A DNA stretch of 33,787 bases from Chitinophagaceae bacterium (GCA_947456025.1 CANGQQ010000007.1:1-33787), one strand, 5' to 3'; shown: positions 24,717 to 33,787, numbered from the stretch's first letter. Numbers and translations: made by a program. Notes: generated by a model from the letters alone, not told the origin.

Positions 24717-25292
24717 ATGAAGTTTCTGATTGTTGGACTTGGAAATATAGGAGACGAATATGCGCATACCCGTCATAACATCGGTTTCGACGTGGTACAG
24801 GCTTTTATTCAGCAACATGGTGGAAGTTGGCGAACAGACCGACTTGCCTCCGTTGCTGAAGTGAAATTCAAAGGCAGAACTGTCATTTGCATCCAGCCCA
24901 CGACGTATATGAATTTGAGTGGTAAGGCCCTGAAGTACTGGATGGATAAAGAAAAAATTACCTTAGACCATGTGCTGGTGATCGTGGATGAATTGGCGCT
25001 TCCTTTGAATAAACTTCGTTTGAGGCCATCAGGGAGCCATGCCGGACATAATGGGTTGAAAAACATTGAGGACCTTTTACTTACCAATGCATACCCCCGA
25101 TTGCGCTTCGGGATTGGTAACGATTATCCAAAAGGGAAGCAGGTTGATTTTGTATTGGGAAAATGGAGTGTGGCCGAATTACCCGTTGTTAAACGAAAAA
25201 TCGAAGTTTCCGTGGAATTGATAGAAACATTCATCTTCTCAGGAATTGAAAAGGCGATGAATCACTATAACAAATTGGAAATAAACATATGA
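24717..25292 (+). CDS. pth: Peptidyl-tRNA hydrolase
   Basis: Recycles peptidyl-tRNA released from stalled ribosomes. The protein has 191 residues, the usual size. All key residues sit at or within two positions of those in the E. coli enzyme: Asn10 in VGLGN, catalytic His20 in TRHNIGFD, Asn66 in YMNLSG, Asp91 in VIVDELALP and Asn112 in SHAGHNGLK. The start is the ATG at 24717, 63 bases after the rplY terminator, so pth probably has its own promoter, which I could not place. The next gene follows after 109 bases. Confidence 0.96.
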   Translation: MKFLIVGLGNIGDEYAHTRHNIGFDVVQAFIQQHGGSWRTDRLASVAEVKFKGRTVICIQPTTYMNLSGKALKYWMDKEKITLDHVLVIVDELALPLNKLRLRPSGSHAGHNGLKNIEDLLLTNAYPRLRFGIGNDYPKGKQVDFVLGKWSVAELPVVKRKIEVSVELIETFIFSGIEKAMNHYNKLEINI

Positions 25293-25401
25293 TTTTTTCA
25301 TTTCCGATGATTAACTTCGTATTTCAACCTTCTGGGAAGGAAACGAATCCTGTGCTCCGATTGAAACAAAGCTTATCCTTTTACCAAAATTAACAGGAAC
25401 G

Positions 25402-26013
25402 ATGAAAATCTTTTGTGTAGGTCGTAATTATGCCGAACATGCTGCTGAACTCGGGAATGATATCCCCGATGAACCTGTGCTTTTCATGAAGCCCAAAAGT
25501 GCTTTGTTACAGCCTCACATGCCTTTTTATTACCCTGAGTTTACGAATGAACTGCATTATGAAGTTGAATTGGTTTTACGCATCTCCAAAAATGGTAAAT
25601 ACATTCAGGAACGGCATGCTTCCAAATATTATAACGCCATAACTGTTGGAATTGATTTTACCGCCCGCGACTTGCAAAACGATTTAAAAGAAAAAGGGTT
25701 GCCATGGGAAAAAGCAAAAGCTTGGGACAATTCGGCAGCAGTCGGTAAGTTCATTGACTTCAATCCGTTGGCACAAAAAGACGAAATGAATTTCAAACTG
25801 CTTAAAAATAAGGAGTTGGTTCAAAGTGGTCATACCGGACAAATGATTTTCAATTTCAATCAGATCATAGCGAATATCTCACAGTATTTCTCGCTCAATA
25901 TCGGCGATCTCGTCTTCACCGGTACCCCCAAAGGTGTGGGAGAATGTGTTGTTGGCGATGAACTGGAAGCCTTTCTGGAAGACCAGAGTTTACTTCAGGT
26001 TGAAGTAAAATAA
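25402..26013 (+). CDS. Fumarylacetoacetate hydrolase family protein
   Basis: A 203-residue single-domain FAH-fold enzyme. Relatives hydrolyse acylpyruvates, decarboxylate oxaloacetate or isomerise hydroxymuconate-type acids; substrate cannot be told here. Metal ligands are Glu54 and Glu56 in HYEVELVLR and Asp85 in VGIDFTARDLQ. The N-terminal IFCVGRNYAEHAAELG is the characteristic start of short FAH proteins, and FTGTPKGVG is the conserved glycine loop near the end. The length is typical of YcgM-type bacterial enzymes rather than of the 420-residue eukaryotic FAH. It has its own upstream gap (109 bases) and is followed by the 264-base leader of the giant surface gene. Confidence 0.9.
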   Translation: MKIFCVGRNYAEHAAELGNDIPDEPVLFMKPKSALLQPHMPFYYPEFTNELHYEVELVLRISKNGKYIQERHASKYYNAITVGIDFTARDLQNDLKEKGLPWEKAKAWDNSAAVGKFIDFNPLAQKDEMNFKLLKNKELVQSGHTGQMIFNFNQIIANISQYFSLNIGDLVFTGTPKGVGECVVGDELEAFLEDQSLLQVEVK

Positions 26014-26185
26014 TTTTAAATCCTTCTTTAATCCTTCAATTTTTATTGATTTTATCAGTTTGAATTTTGCATTTTTCTTTCATTTAAAGGTATACCCTTA
26101 TACGCGTTTCAGTTTAAGCCGTAATCTTCAATCATTCTGATATAGAACTTGTTACCGTCGTTGGAATCATCTAATTTTCAATTAT

Positions 26186-26223
26186 AGAACCTCTCAAAAC
26201 GTAAGCAAATTTTGTTAGGTTCT
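26186..26223 (+). promoter_or_regulatory. Imperfect hairpin in the leader of the giant adhesin gene
   Basis: AGAACCT (26186-26192) pairs with AGGTTCT (26217-26223) and CAAAA (26195-26199) pairs with TTTTG (26210-26214), separated by a 2x2 internal loop and closed by a ten-base loop. It lies 55 bases before the ATG at 26278. No T-tract follows, so it is not a terminator. TATAGAAC occurs as a direct repeat at 26141-26148 and 26183-26190, exactly 42 bases apart. Confidence 0.4.
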
Positions 26224-26277
26224 GCATTTCGGATATCCTTTTGAGCTGGTAAACAGCTTTTAAAAACTAAACGTAAA

Positions 26278-29200
26278 ATGAAAAGCCTTCTGACAACCAA
26301 GTTGCATCATGCATCTGGAAGAAAGGAATCAGGTACAATTGTTACCGAGCAAATGTCCCGTCTTTATAATCCAATCGATATCAAAAAGAACCATTTCGTA
26401 TTTCATTTTTTTATTGCCGTTTGTTTCTTGTTGTTTTCAGTGACGTCAAACGGTCAGGGAACTGCACAAGTCACGGCATCCGGCCCTTTAACCTTTTGTC
26501 AGGGGAATACGCTTGTTTTAACGGCAACAAATATCAATCCGTCTGCCACATTGCAATGGACCAAAAACGGTTCTCCTATTTCAGGATCTGTATCCGATAC
26601 GTTGAAGGTGACCCAATCCGGAACCTATAATGTTGAGGTGACCCAATTGGGTAGTACAACTACATTGAATGATGTTGTGGTAACCGTGAATCCTAAGCCC
26701 AATTTAAGATTGAATGGTACCGGCGCAACCACCATTAAGGGACAGCCTTATTTTAAAGTGTGTGCATCCTCAGCTCAATCCTTTACTTTCACCAATTCAT
26801 CATCTACCGCTTTTCTTAATACACGTTACGTCATACGCTGGGGTGATGGTACTCCTGATTATAATGCTACAAGTTTTACAACTCCAATTACTCATACTTA
26901 TCCGGTAGGTGTTCGACAAATGACGTACATCGTATATACTGCTAATTGTGTTGACAGTATGGTGTACAATGTGTTTGTAGGAAACATTCCCGCCGGTGGA
27001 TTGGTGGGAGTAGGAGGCTCTACAATTTGTTCCGGAGAAGAGCAAAAATTTGTAATTGCCGGTACGGAAAACAATCCCATCGGCACCATGTATATCCTGT
27101 ACTATAATGATGGCAGTAAACGGGATACTTTTTTTCATCCTGCACCCGATACAGTAAGTCATACGTTTGACTCCAGCAGTTGTGGATATACAAGTTCCAA
27201 TGGGATTCAAAGTTTTTCCAATTCCTATGGAGCGTTTTTAACGATTACCAATCCTTGTGGTGTTGCCGGCGGATCGATACTGCCAATTTATGTTTCAGAT
27301 AAGCCCAAGGTTGAATTCATCTTCAATCCCGGTGATACCGTTTGTGTAAACACTCCCGTGAATATTACCAACACAAGACCTTTTAGCCGGAATGTAGAAA
27401 ACGGGACCTGTACGCCCATTAAATATATATGGAGGGTTCGATCACTTACACCAGGGGGGACCTGGGCAATTACCAGCGGAACATTAGGACAGGATTTCGG
27501 GTCCAATGATCCGAATATTTGGCTTACAGGCTCACAGATAGTAGGGGTGCGATTTACGAAAACAGGTACTTATTCTGTGAAACTTGTCATGATCAACAAT
27601 ACACTTTGTGGTGCAGATAGTCTTGAAAAAATTATTTGTGTGAACCCGGTTCCGGATGCAGCTTATACAATTGATCGGACCACCGGTTGTGCACCTTTGA
27701 CGGTATCGGCTTCGGGAACTACGAATACGCCTGTATGTGGCACCAATCGGTTTAACTGGACAATAGTATATACTCCCATTACCGGTTGTACGCCTAATAC
27801 AGCATCGTATGAATTTGTAAATGGAACATCTTTATCATCATCGGCACCTCAACTTGAATTTCGGAATCCGGGGACCTATAAATTAATCTTGCAAACATTT
27901 GCTCCCGGAAATTTCTGTTCGTCTGCTTTGATAGAAAAAGAAATTATCGTCAAGGGGAAACCCGTTGTTCAACTTCAAGCACCTTCTGATATTTGTAAAA
28001 ACGCTACCATAAACCCTACTGCTCAGGTTTCTTGTTACACAGATGCGGCTACCTACAATTGGAATTTTGAATCCGGAAGTCCGGCATCCAGTGTATCTGC
28101 AATACCCGGATCAGTTTCTTATTCTGTAGCCGGTACGTATTCCATTAACCTGGATGTGACCAATGAATGTGGTACTACCGCTGTTGTTCAGCCGATAACA
28201 GTAAAGCCTGTTCCTGATGTCAATCGTCCTTCAAATATTACAGTATGTTCAGGAGCAAGTGTTGGGCCTATCCAATTCACTGGTAGTTTGGCTAATACGG
28301 TTTTCAACTGGACCAACAGTCAACCATCAATCGGTTTAGCTGCAACGGGTACAGGTACAATTAATACATTTAATGCAGTAAATAATGGCAGTGTTCCTGT
28401 TACCGCAACTATTACGGTCACACCTGCATTAAACGGTTGCGGAGCCGGTGCCAGCCAAACATTTACGATTACGGTCAATCCGCTCCCTTCTGCACCCGGT
28501 GTTTCCAATTTGCAACTTTGCAGGGAAGCGCCTTCAAACGCTTTGACGGCTACAGCATCCAATGGTCATACTCTTATTTGGTATGAAACAGCCAGCGGAT
28601 CTGCAACTTATCCTCAAGCTCCGGTGCCTTCAACGAACACTGTTGGGACAACAACTTATTATGTAAGTCAGAAATCAGATGCAACGTCTTGTGAAAGTAT
28701 TCGTTCTTCAATTGTTGTAACCATTTTGCCTAAAGCCGATCTGTCAGATTCTGTAATCACGATTTGCAGTGGTGAGGTTTTTAGTTTTGTTCCTGTAGGA
28801 GCACCCTCCGGTACAAAATACAATTGGAGTGCGCCTCAGGTATCTGGCGGATTAACAGGAGGGAGCGCCGGGTCATTAAAATCACTGGTTGATGGCAATT
28901 TAACCAATACCACTTCCAGTGTTCAAACTGCAACATATACCGTTACTCCGGTTACAGGAAGTTGTTCCGGTGCAACGTTTCAATTGAAAGTTCTTGTTCA
29001 ACCGAAGCCTGTCATAACTGCAAAATCCAGAGCAATTTGTAGTGGAGAGACTTTTACAGTTGCTCCGGTTGATGGACAATCTTCGGATTTAGTACCGGTT
29101 GTTACAACGTACACTTGGAGTAATCCGGTTGTGACTCCTTCAGGAGCAGTTACCGGTGTTTTGGCACAGCCTAATCCTCAAGCAGAGATTTCACAAATGC

Positions 29201-32200
29201 TTTTGAATATTACCAATGCACCTGCAACAGTAACTTATACGGTAACACCGCGTTCATTGATCAATGGAACAGTATGTACAGGATTGCCTTTTACAGTTTC
29301 AGTTACGGTGAATCCCAAGCCGTTAATTCCTTCCCAAACAGTGACGATTTGCAGCAGAAGTTCTTTCAATGTTACACCAACAAATAATTTGCCAAATACA
29401 AATGTTCCCTCCGGTACACGTTATACCTGGACAGAACCGGTGGTGACTCCTGCAGGTGCTGTAACCGGTAGTTCGGAACAGTTAAATCCGCAAACTTCCA
29501 TCAGTCAGGCATTGACGAATGCAACAGCTTCTACAGCAATTGTTACGTACACTGTTACGCCAATCAGTGCAGATGGTTCCGGTTGTGTTGGTGATCCTTT
29601 TTTAATTAATGTATTTGTCAATCCGCAACCCGGTATTGTTGATCAGGAAACAACAATTTGTAGTGGAGAGATTTTTAGTGTGGTTCCTGCAGGAACACCT
29701 GTGAATACGACGTACACATGGGGGATGCCCGTGAGTGATCCGGTGGGTGCAATTACTGGGGGGACTGCCCAATCCATTCCTCAAATTGCCATCAGTCAGC
29801 GTTTAACCAATACCACCAATAAACCGGCGACTATGATTTACACAATTCTGCCTGCTTTAGGTACGTCTTGTGCCAATGCCGGCTTTCTGGTAAAGGTGAC
29901 CGTGAATCCCAAACCGGTCATCCCGGATCAGTCGGTTACGGTGTGTAATAATGAAAGTGTCAATGTAGTTCCATCTGCTCAGCAAACCGGAACAATCATT
30001 CCCGCAAATACAACGTATAGTTGGGGAACTCCTGTTATTTCTCCATCAGGTGCAGTCACCGGTTTTTCAGCCGAAGCAAATCCGCAGCCTGCATTGATTC
30101 AAACTCTAACCAACCTTACAAATGCTCCTGCCATTGTCACTTACACTGTTACACCTTATTCCGGTGAAAATGGAAATTGCGTTGGTACTCCTTTTAAAGT
30201 AGCTGTTACCGTCAATCCGGATGCAAAGGCAATTTTGAATTTCAATACCAATTATGGTTGTCAACCTTATGCATTACAAATGGTAAACGGATCACCCGCA
30301 TCCGCCAGCAGTGCGTTCAATTGGTATGTCAATGATAATTTTATTGGAACAGGATCTCCATTTCCCGGTTATACAATTGCTGCCACTAATGACAGTGTGA
30401 CTGTTAAAATGGTCGCTCTGAGTAAGTTTGGATGTAAACAGGATAGTGTTGTTCAAAAGTTTTATACACGTCCGCAACCTCAGGCAATATTTACAAAGAA
30501 TCGTGATACCATTTGTGGTCCGGCAAGCATCACGATCACCAATACTTCACCCTTTTATACGGGAATGAATTATCGTTGGGATTTTGGTGACGGTCAAACC
30601 TCAACACAGTATCAGCCGGGTGCTGTTGTATTTCAGCCGGCCGTTTCTTTTGGCGACACATCGTATACTATCAAGTTGTCTGTTTTCAATGCATGCGACA
30701 CTGTTGAGTATACACAAAAAATTGTTGTACGTTCCAAACCCAATGCGGCGTTTACTTCCAATCGTTCATTTGGTTGTTCTCCTCTGAAAGTTGTATTTAC
30801 GAACACGTCATCCGGATTGGGGAATACCTATGTATGGGATTTTGGAGACCAGGTTCAAGTGCCGGCAACTGCAAAAGATACGATCAGTCATATTTACAGC
30901 ACGGGTTCAATTGGAACATTTAATGTTCGACTGATTGCAAACAATCATTGTGGTTATGATACTGCCGTTTTTCCATTGATAGTTCGTCCGAATCAAATTC
31001 GTTTGGATTTTGATATAGACGGAAATCAGAAAAGAGGTTGTGCATCTCATACAATTCGTATCATCAATAAATCAACCGGTGCAACTTCCTATAAATGGGA
31101 TATGGGTGATGGAACGATTCTGTTTACGACGCCGGCCAATGATACATTGAACTATACCTATACGACTCCGGGTGTGTATCCTGTTTATTTATTTGCAAGT
31201 AATGGTTGTTCAGACACTTCTGCCTTTATCTCCGATATTGAAGTGTTCGGTAAACCCTCTGCCGCTTTTACAGCCGATAAATACAACGCATGTATTGGCG
31301 ATAGCATACAGTTTTCGAATCAATCGGTAAATGCTTCTTCCTATTTGTGGAATTTCGGCAATAATGCGACATCGGCAACAATAAGTCCTAAATATGCATA
31401 CGTCAGTCCCGGCACCTATCAGGTTGCTTTGGTAGCCTATAAAAATTACGGGCAGGGTGTTGTATGTGTTGATACTATAAAACGTCCTGTGGTAATCAAT
31501 GATACGTTGCCACTTGCATTCGGTGTAAGTGCTGCAACAGGCAACTGTACGCCGTTTAAAGTAACTTTCAAAAACACGTTCAAGCCCTATGCATTTTTGC
31601 AGTGGGATTTTGGCGACGGAGTTCAATCTTCGGGAGATTCAGTTGTTCATACATATACCAGGAATGGATCATATACCGTTCGTTTGACCATACGTTCTGC
31701 AGGTGGTTGTGTGTACACGGGTACAAGGATCATTACAGTTGCTGCTCCTGAGGGAACAGTCAACATTCCGTCGGGTTTTCAGTGTCTTGAAAATAAAATC
31801 CGGTTTGAAGCAACAGCATTTAATACCGATTCCATTGTGTGGAATTTTGGAGATGGAATTGTATTGAAAACAACCGATCGTGTCGTATATCATCAATATA
31901 CAGCTCCCGGTTTGTATGTACCTAAAATCAGTTTTCTTTCTGCATCAGGTTGCCTGTTCCCGGTTCCGGATAAGGATACCATTCGTATTGAAGCAGTGCT
32001 TGCTGGATTCCGTTCGGTGCAGCAAAATTATTGTGGATATACCGATGTGCTTTTTTATGATACATCGAAATTGACATATGGAGGAGCGCTTGTCAAATGG
32101 AACTTTGGAGATGGGCAATCCGGTGTAGGGGCTTCCATTACACATCGTTATGCGTCTGCCGGCGTGTATCCGATACAGATGATTGTTACCGGAATTGCCG

Positions 32201-33489
32201 GTTGTGCAGATACAATTCAGCGATTACTTCCTGTAACGGTTCATTCCATTCCGGATGCTGCCATTGAAGGAAGTGTAAATGCATGTACGGTTTTGCCTTC
32301 TGTTTACAATGCAAATGTAAACGCCACAGACAGCATTTCGTTTTATCGCTGGATCCTTTCCAACGGCGTTAGTGCAAATACTTCCTCTTTTGTTTATCCG
32401 TTCAATACTCCGGGAACTTACGAATTAACGTTGATCGCAGGTACAAAATTTGGCTGTTACGATACGGTAAAAAATACTATTTACGTACAACAGTCTCCTT
32501 CAGTTTCAGTTTCACAAGATGCAACACTTTGTAAAGGAAAGTCCATTGTGCTCAATGCCAATGGTGCTGTATCTTATACCTGGTATCCTGTTGAGGGTCT
32601 GAGTTGTACCACCTGTTCATCGGTGTTGGCAAGTCCGGCAACCAGTACCCCATACGTAGTGAAAGGGATTGGTGCCAACGGATGTCCCGGTTATGATACG
32701 GTCCGCCTGACGGTTATTCAACCTTTGAAATTGGAAGTGAGTAAAAGTGATAGTATCTGTATCGGTTCATCGATTCAACTTTCAGCATCCGGTGCCACAT
32801 CTTATCGGTGGTCGCCTGCAACCGGACTTTCAGGGACAATGATTAGTAATCCGATTGCTACACCGGTCGTAACCACAAAATATCGTGTTGTAGGCTTTGA
32901 TGCAAACAGCTGTTTTACAGATACGGCATACATTACTGTTGGTGTAGGAAAGAAACCGACATTGTCACTGGGGCCTGATCAGGTTCTTGCAACAGGTACT
33001 CCTTTTGCATTGAATCCGGTTTACACGGAAGGACCCATGCGAACCTGGAAGTGGACTCCCGAGACTGATTTAAGTTGTGCCGATTGCTCCAATCCCATTG
33101 CAACCATTAAAAACGATATCAGTTATAAGGTGCAAGCTACAACAGTCTTTGGGTGTACCGTTTCTGATACTATTAATATCAAGGTGTTTTGCACTAATGC
33201 CCAGGTATTTATTGCCAATGCCTTTACACCGGACGGAGATGGCATCAATGATGTATTGATGGTTCAATCCAGAGGTATTAAAGCGGTTAAATATTTCCGC
33301 ATCTTTAATCGTTGGGGCGAGTTGATTTTTGAAAAATACAATGTGCAGCCCAACGATCCGTCCTATGGTTGGGATGGAAAAGTACGCGGTATTGCAAGTG
33401 CTCCTGCTGTATTTGTCTACACAGCTGAAGTTGTTTGTGAAAATGGATCATCTTACACGTATAAAGGGAATGTATCGTTGATACGGTAA
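26278..33489 (+). CDS. Giant T9SS type-B surface protein with PKD, Ig-like and CHU_C domains
   Basis: A 2403-residue exported surface protein, probably an adhesin like SprB, although no gliding function is shown. The signal sequence core is HFFIAVCFLLFSVTSNGQ (near residues 44-61). From the ATG at 26278 the n-region is 43 residues; an in-frame ATG at 26353 would give a more usual 18. Domains in order: an Ig-like domain (about 65-145), an early PKD copy with RWGDGT (near 187), further Ig/PKD-like domains to about 640, six PKD-like repeats and one Ig-like domain (about 640-1311), a PKD array with seven W-[DN]-[FM]-G-[DN] turns (about 1312-2070), Ig-like domains (about 2070-2305), and the C-terminal gliding-motility sorting domain with ANAFTPDGDGIND, FRIFNRWGE and YKGNVSLIR. 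It is followed after 51 bases by a PorP/SprF gene, its probable secretion partner. Confidence 0.93.
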   Translation: MKSLLTTKLHHASGRKESGTIVTEQMSRLYNPIDIKKNHFVFHFFIAVCFLLFSVTSNGQGTAQVTASGPLTFCQGNTLVLTATNINPSATLQWTKNGSPISGSVSDTLKVTQSGTYNVEVTQLGSTTTLNDVVVTVNPKPNLRLNGTGATTIKGQPYFKVCASSAQSFTFTNSSSTAFLNTRYVIRWGDGTPDYNATSFTTPITHTYPVGVRQMTYIVYTANCVDSMVYNVFVGNIPAGGLVGVGGSTICSGEEQKFVIAGTENNPIGTMYILYYNDGSKRDTFFHPAPDTVSHTFDSSSCGYTSSNGIQSFSNSYGAFLTITNPCGVAGGSILPIYVSDKPKVEFIFNPGDTVCVNTPVNITNTRPFSRNVENGTCTPIKYIWRVRSLTPGGTWAITSGTLGQDFGSNDPNIWLTGSQIVGVRFTKTGTYSVKLVMINNTLCGADSLEKIICVNPVPDAAYTIDRTTGCAPLTVSASGTTNTPVCGTNRFNWTIVYTPITGCTPNTASYEFVNGTSLSSSAPQLEFRNPGTYKLILQTFAPGNFCSSALIEKEIIVKGKPVVQLQAPSDICKNATINPTAQVSCYTDAATYNWNFESGSPASSVSAIPGSVSYSVAGTYSINLDVTNECGTTAVVQPITVKPVPDVNRPSNITVCSGASVGPIQFTGSLANTVFNWTNSQPSIGLAATGTGTINTFNAVNNGSVPVTATITVTPALNGCGAGASQTFTITVNPLPSAPGVSNLQLCREAPSNALTATASNGHTLIWYETASGSATYPQAPVPSTNTVGTTTYYVSQKSDATSCESIRSSIVVTILPKADLSDSVITICSGEVFSFVPVGAPSGTKYNWSAPQVSGGLTGGSAGSLKSLVDGNLTNTTSSVQTATYTVTPVTGSCSGATFQLKVLVQPKPVITAKSRAICSGETFTVAPVDGQSSDLVPVVTTYTWSNPVVTPSGAVTGVLAQPNPQAEISQMLLNITNAPATVTYTVTPRSLINGTVCTGLPFTVSVTVNPKPLIPSQTVTICSRSSFNVTPTNNLPNTNVPSGTRYTWTEPVVTPAGAVTGSSEQLNPQTSISQALTNATASTAIVTYTVTPISADGSGCVGDPFLINVFVNPQPGIVDQETTICSGEIFSVVPAGTPVNTTYTWGMPVSDPVGAITGGTAQSIPQIAISQRLTNTTNKPATMIYTILPALGTSCANAGFLVKVTVNPKPVIPDQSVTVCNNESVNVVPSAQQTGTIIPANTTYSWGTPVISPSGAVTGFSAEANPQPALIQTLTNLTNAPAIVTYTVTPYSGENGNCVGTPFKVAVTVNPDAKAILNFNTNYGCQPYALQMVNGSPASASSAFNWYVNDNFIGTGSPFPGYTIAATNDSVTVKMVALSKFGCKQDSVVQKFYTRPQPQAIFTKNRDTICGPASITITNTSPFYTGMNYRWDFGDGQTSTQYQPGAVVFQPAVSFGDTSYTIKLSVFNACDTVEYTQKIVVRSKPNAAFTSNRSFGCSPLKVVFTNTSSGLGNTYVWDFGDQVQVPATAKDTISHIYSTGSIGTFNVRLIANNHCGYDTAVFPLIVRPNQIRLDFDIDGNQKRGCASHTIRIINKSTGATSYKWDMGDGTILFTTPANDTLNYTYTTPGVYPVYLFASNGCSDTSAFISDIEVFGKPSAAFTADKYNACIGDSIQFSNQSVNASSYLWNFGNNATSATISPKYAYVSPGTYQVALVAYKNYGQGVVCVDTIKRPVVINDTLPLAFGVSAATGNCTPFKVTFKNTFKPYAFLQWDFGDGVQSSGDSVVHTYTRNGSYTVRLTIRSAGGCVYTGTRIITVAAPEGTVNIPSGFQCLENKIRFEATAFNTDSIVWNFGDGIVLKTTDRVVYHQYTAPGLYVPKISFLSASGCLFPVPDKDTIRIEAVLAGFRSVQQNYCGYTDVLFYDTSKLTYGGALVKWNFGDGQSGVGASITHRYASAGVYPIQMIVTGIAGCADTIQRLLPVTVHSIPDAAIEGSVNACTVLPSVYNANVNATDSISFYRWILSNGVSANTSSFVYPFNTPGTYELTLIAGTKFGCYDTVKNTIYVQQSPSVSVSQDATLCKGKSIVLNANGAVSYTWYPVEGLSCTTCSSVLASPATSTPYVVKGIGANGCPGYDTVRLTVIQPLKLEVSKSDSICIGSSIQLSASGATSYRWSPATGLSGTMISNPIATPVVTTKYRVVGFDANSCFTDTAYITVGVGKKPTLSLGPDQVLATGTPFALNPVYTEGPMRTWKWTPETDLSCADCSNPIATIKNDISYKVQATTVFGCTVSDTINIKVFCTNAQVFIANAFTPDGDGINDVLMVQSRGIKAVKYFRIFNRWGELIFEKYNVQPNDPSYGWDGKVRGIASAPAVFVYTAEVVCENGSSYTYKGNVSLIR
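28737..30210 (+). repeat. Tandem PKD-like repeats inside the giant protein (five copies)
   Basis: Five consecutive protein repeats of about 90-105 residues (near residues 820-1311). Each opens with a cysteine-containing block (ITICSGE, AICSGET, TICSRSS, TICSGEI, VCNNESV), continues with TYTW or YNW and P-V-x-P-x-GA-x-TG, and ends with TYTVTP … VNP[KQ]P. A sixth, more divergent copy precedes them near residues 644-740. The copies are clearly related in protein sequence but have diverged at the DNA level. Confidence 0.8.
30211..32490 (+). repeat. PKD domain array inside the giant protein
   Basis: About nine PKD-type domains of 75-95 residues. Seven carry the core turn WDFGD, WDMGD, WNFGD or WNFGN. 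Most copies hold two cysteines, one at the domain start (CGPAS, CSPLK, CIGDS, CTPFK) and one in the last strand (NACDT, NGCSDT, AGCADT), which could form one disulphide per domain. Confidence 0.8.
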
Positions 33490-33540
33490 CGCATAAATTA
33501 ATTCTGATAAACCTGAATCTGAAACTAAAAATCCATCCAA

Positions 33541-33787
33541 TGAAAAAGCAATTATTACTCATTTTTATTTTGTTGCTCACCCGGTTTGCCGGCGAAGCAC
33601 AGGATATCAATTTCTCCCAGTTTTATGAAACGCCCATGTTACGCAATCCTGCGCTGGCCGGTATTTTTGTTGGAGATATTCGTGTAACATCTGCATTTCG
33701 TTCACAATGGCAACAGGTAACAACGCCGTATCAAACATCTGCATTGGGTGTGGAAACCAAGTTTTCCGTAAGTGAATATTCCAATGA
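33541..33787 (+). CDS. PorP/SprF family T9SS membrane protein (3' end outside window)
   Basis: The first 82 codons of a PorP/SprF family protein. These are outer-membrane beta-barrel proteins required for secretion and surface anchoring of type-B T9SS substrates. Residues 1-20 form a signal peptide (basic start, LLLIFILLL core, cleavage after GEA-Q). The family opening follows: DINFSQFYETPMLRNPALAG, then SAFRSQWQQVTTPYQTSALG, matching the usual QWQ…PF/PY pattern. It starts 51 bases after the giant gene, with no terminator between, so the pair is an operon. The reading frame is open to the window edge. Confidence 0.93.

Noticed and set aside
25328-25341. CCTTC-TGGG-AAGG hairpin between pth and the FAH-family gene
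   Set aside because: Only a short stem and no T-tract on either strand; not enough for a terminator.
26243-26257. AGCTG-N5-CAGCT hairpin just before the giant gene
   Set aside because: A five-base-pair stem followed by mixed T and A; likely to occur by chance and too weak to call a regulatory element.
26278-33489. CRISPR-like or DNA tandem repeat in the giant gene
   Set aside because: Repeats are at the protein domain level, 90-105 residues long, and diverged in DNA; there are no short identical repeats with spacers.

Overview
The window comes from a Bacteroidota chromosome, most likely a Chitinophagaceae/Sphingobacteriia-type organism. The evidence is a T9SS sorting tail on a subtilase, a CHU_C-type giant surface protein followed by a PorP/SprF gene, promoters that resemble the Bacteroidota -33/-7 consensus (TTTG … TAnnTTTG), few purine-rich ribosome binding sites, and moderately low GC. 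Most of the window is housekeeping sequence with good matches to known families. I see no tRNA, rRNA, CRISPR array, insertion sequence, prophage or attachment site.

Layout. Positions 1-383 hold the start of a CDP-alcohol phosphatidyltransferase on the minus strand. Diverging from it is proB-proA (proline synthesis), then a self-cleaving-type XRE/S24 repressor with a palindrome in its promoter and a strong terminator (to 3757). 3.9-8.8 kb holds a small membrane protein, a bacterial histone-deacetylase-family enzyme, a haem-binding c-type protein, a candidate tiny lipoprotein, and a guaA operon whose second gene is a periplasmic binding-fold protein. 8.8-9.3 kb is a 525-base non-coding stretch with an orphan terminator that may end a small RNA. 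Next come rpsT and a GH3 beta-N-acetylhexosaminidase on the minus strand. On the plus strand, sucA-sucB (2-oxoglutarate dehydrogenase E1 and E2) is followed by an RsmB-like rRNA methyltransferase.

16.4-21.4 kb is a minus-strand cluster, transcribed in the order mnmA, SAM methyltransferase, lipoprotein, T9SS-exported subtilase. Then ssb and radC converge on a shared terminator. prs-rplY, pth and a fumarylacetoacetase-family hydrolase follow. The last 7.5 kb is a 2403-residue T9SS type-B surface protein built from PKD and Ig-like repeats, with a PorP/SprF partner cut off by the window edge.

The genes fall into conserved core functions (proline, GMP and PRPP synthesis, TCA cycle, translation, DNA maintenance) plus envelope/T9SS functions. 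Nothing here is clearly a new system. The observations most worth following are the orphan-terminator RNA candidate, the repressor palindrome, the tiny lipoprotein ORF, the leader hairpin of the giant adhesin, and a possible alternative-hairpin element near 5.2 kb.
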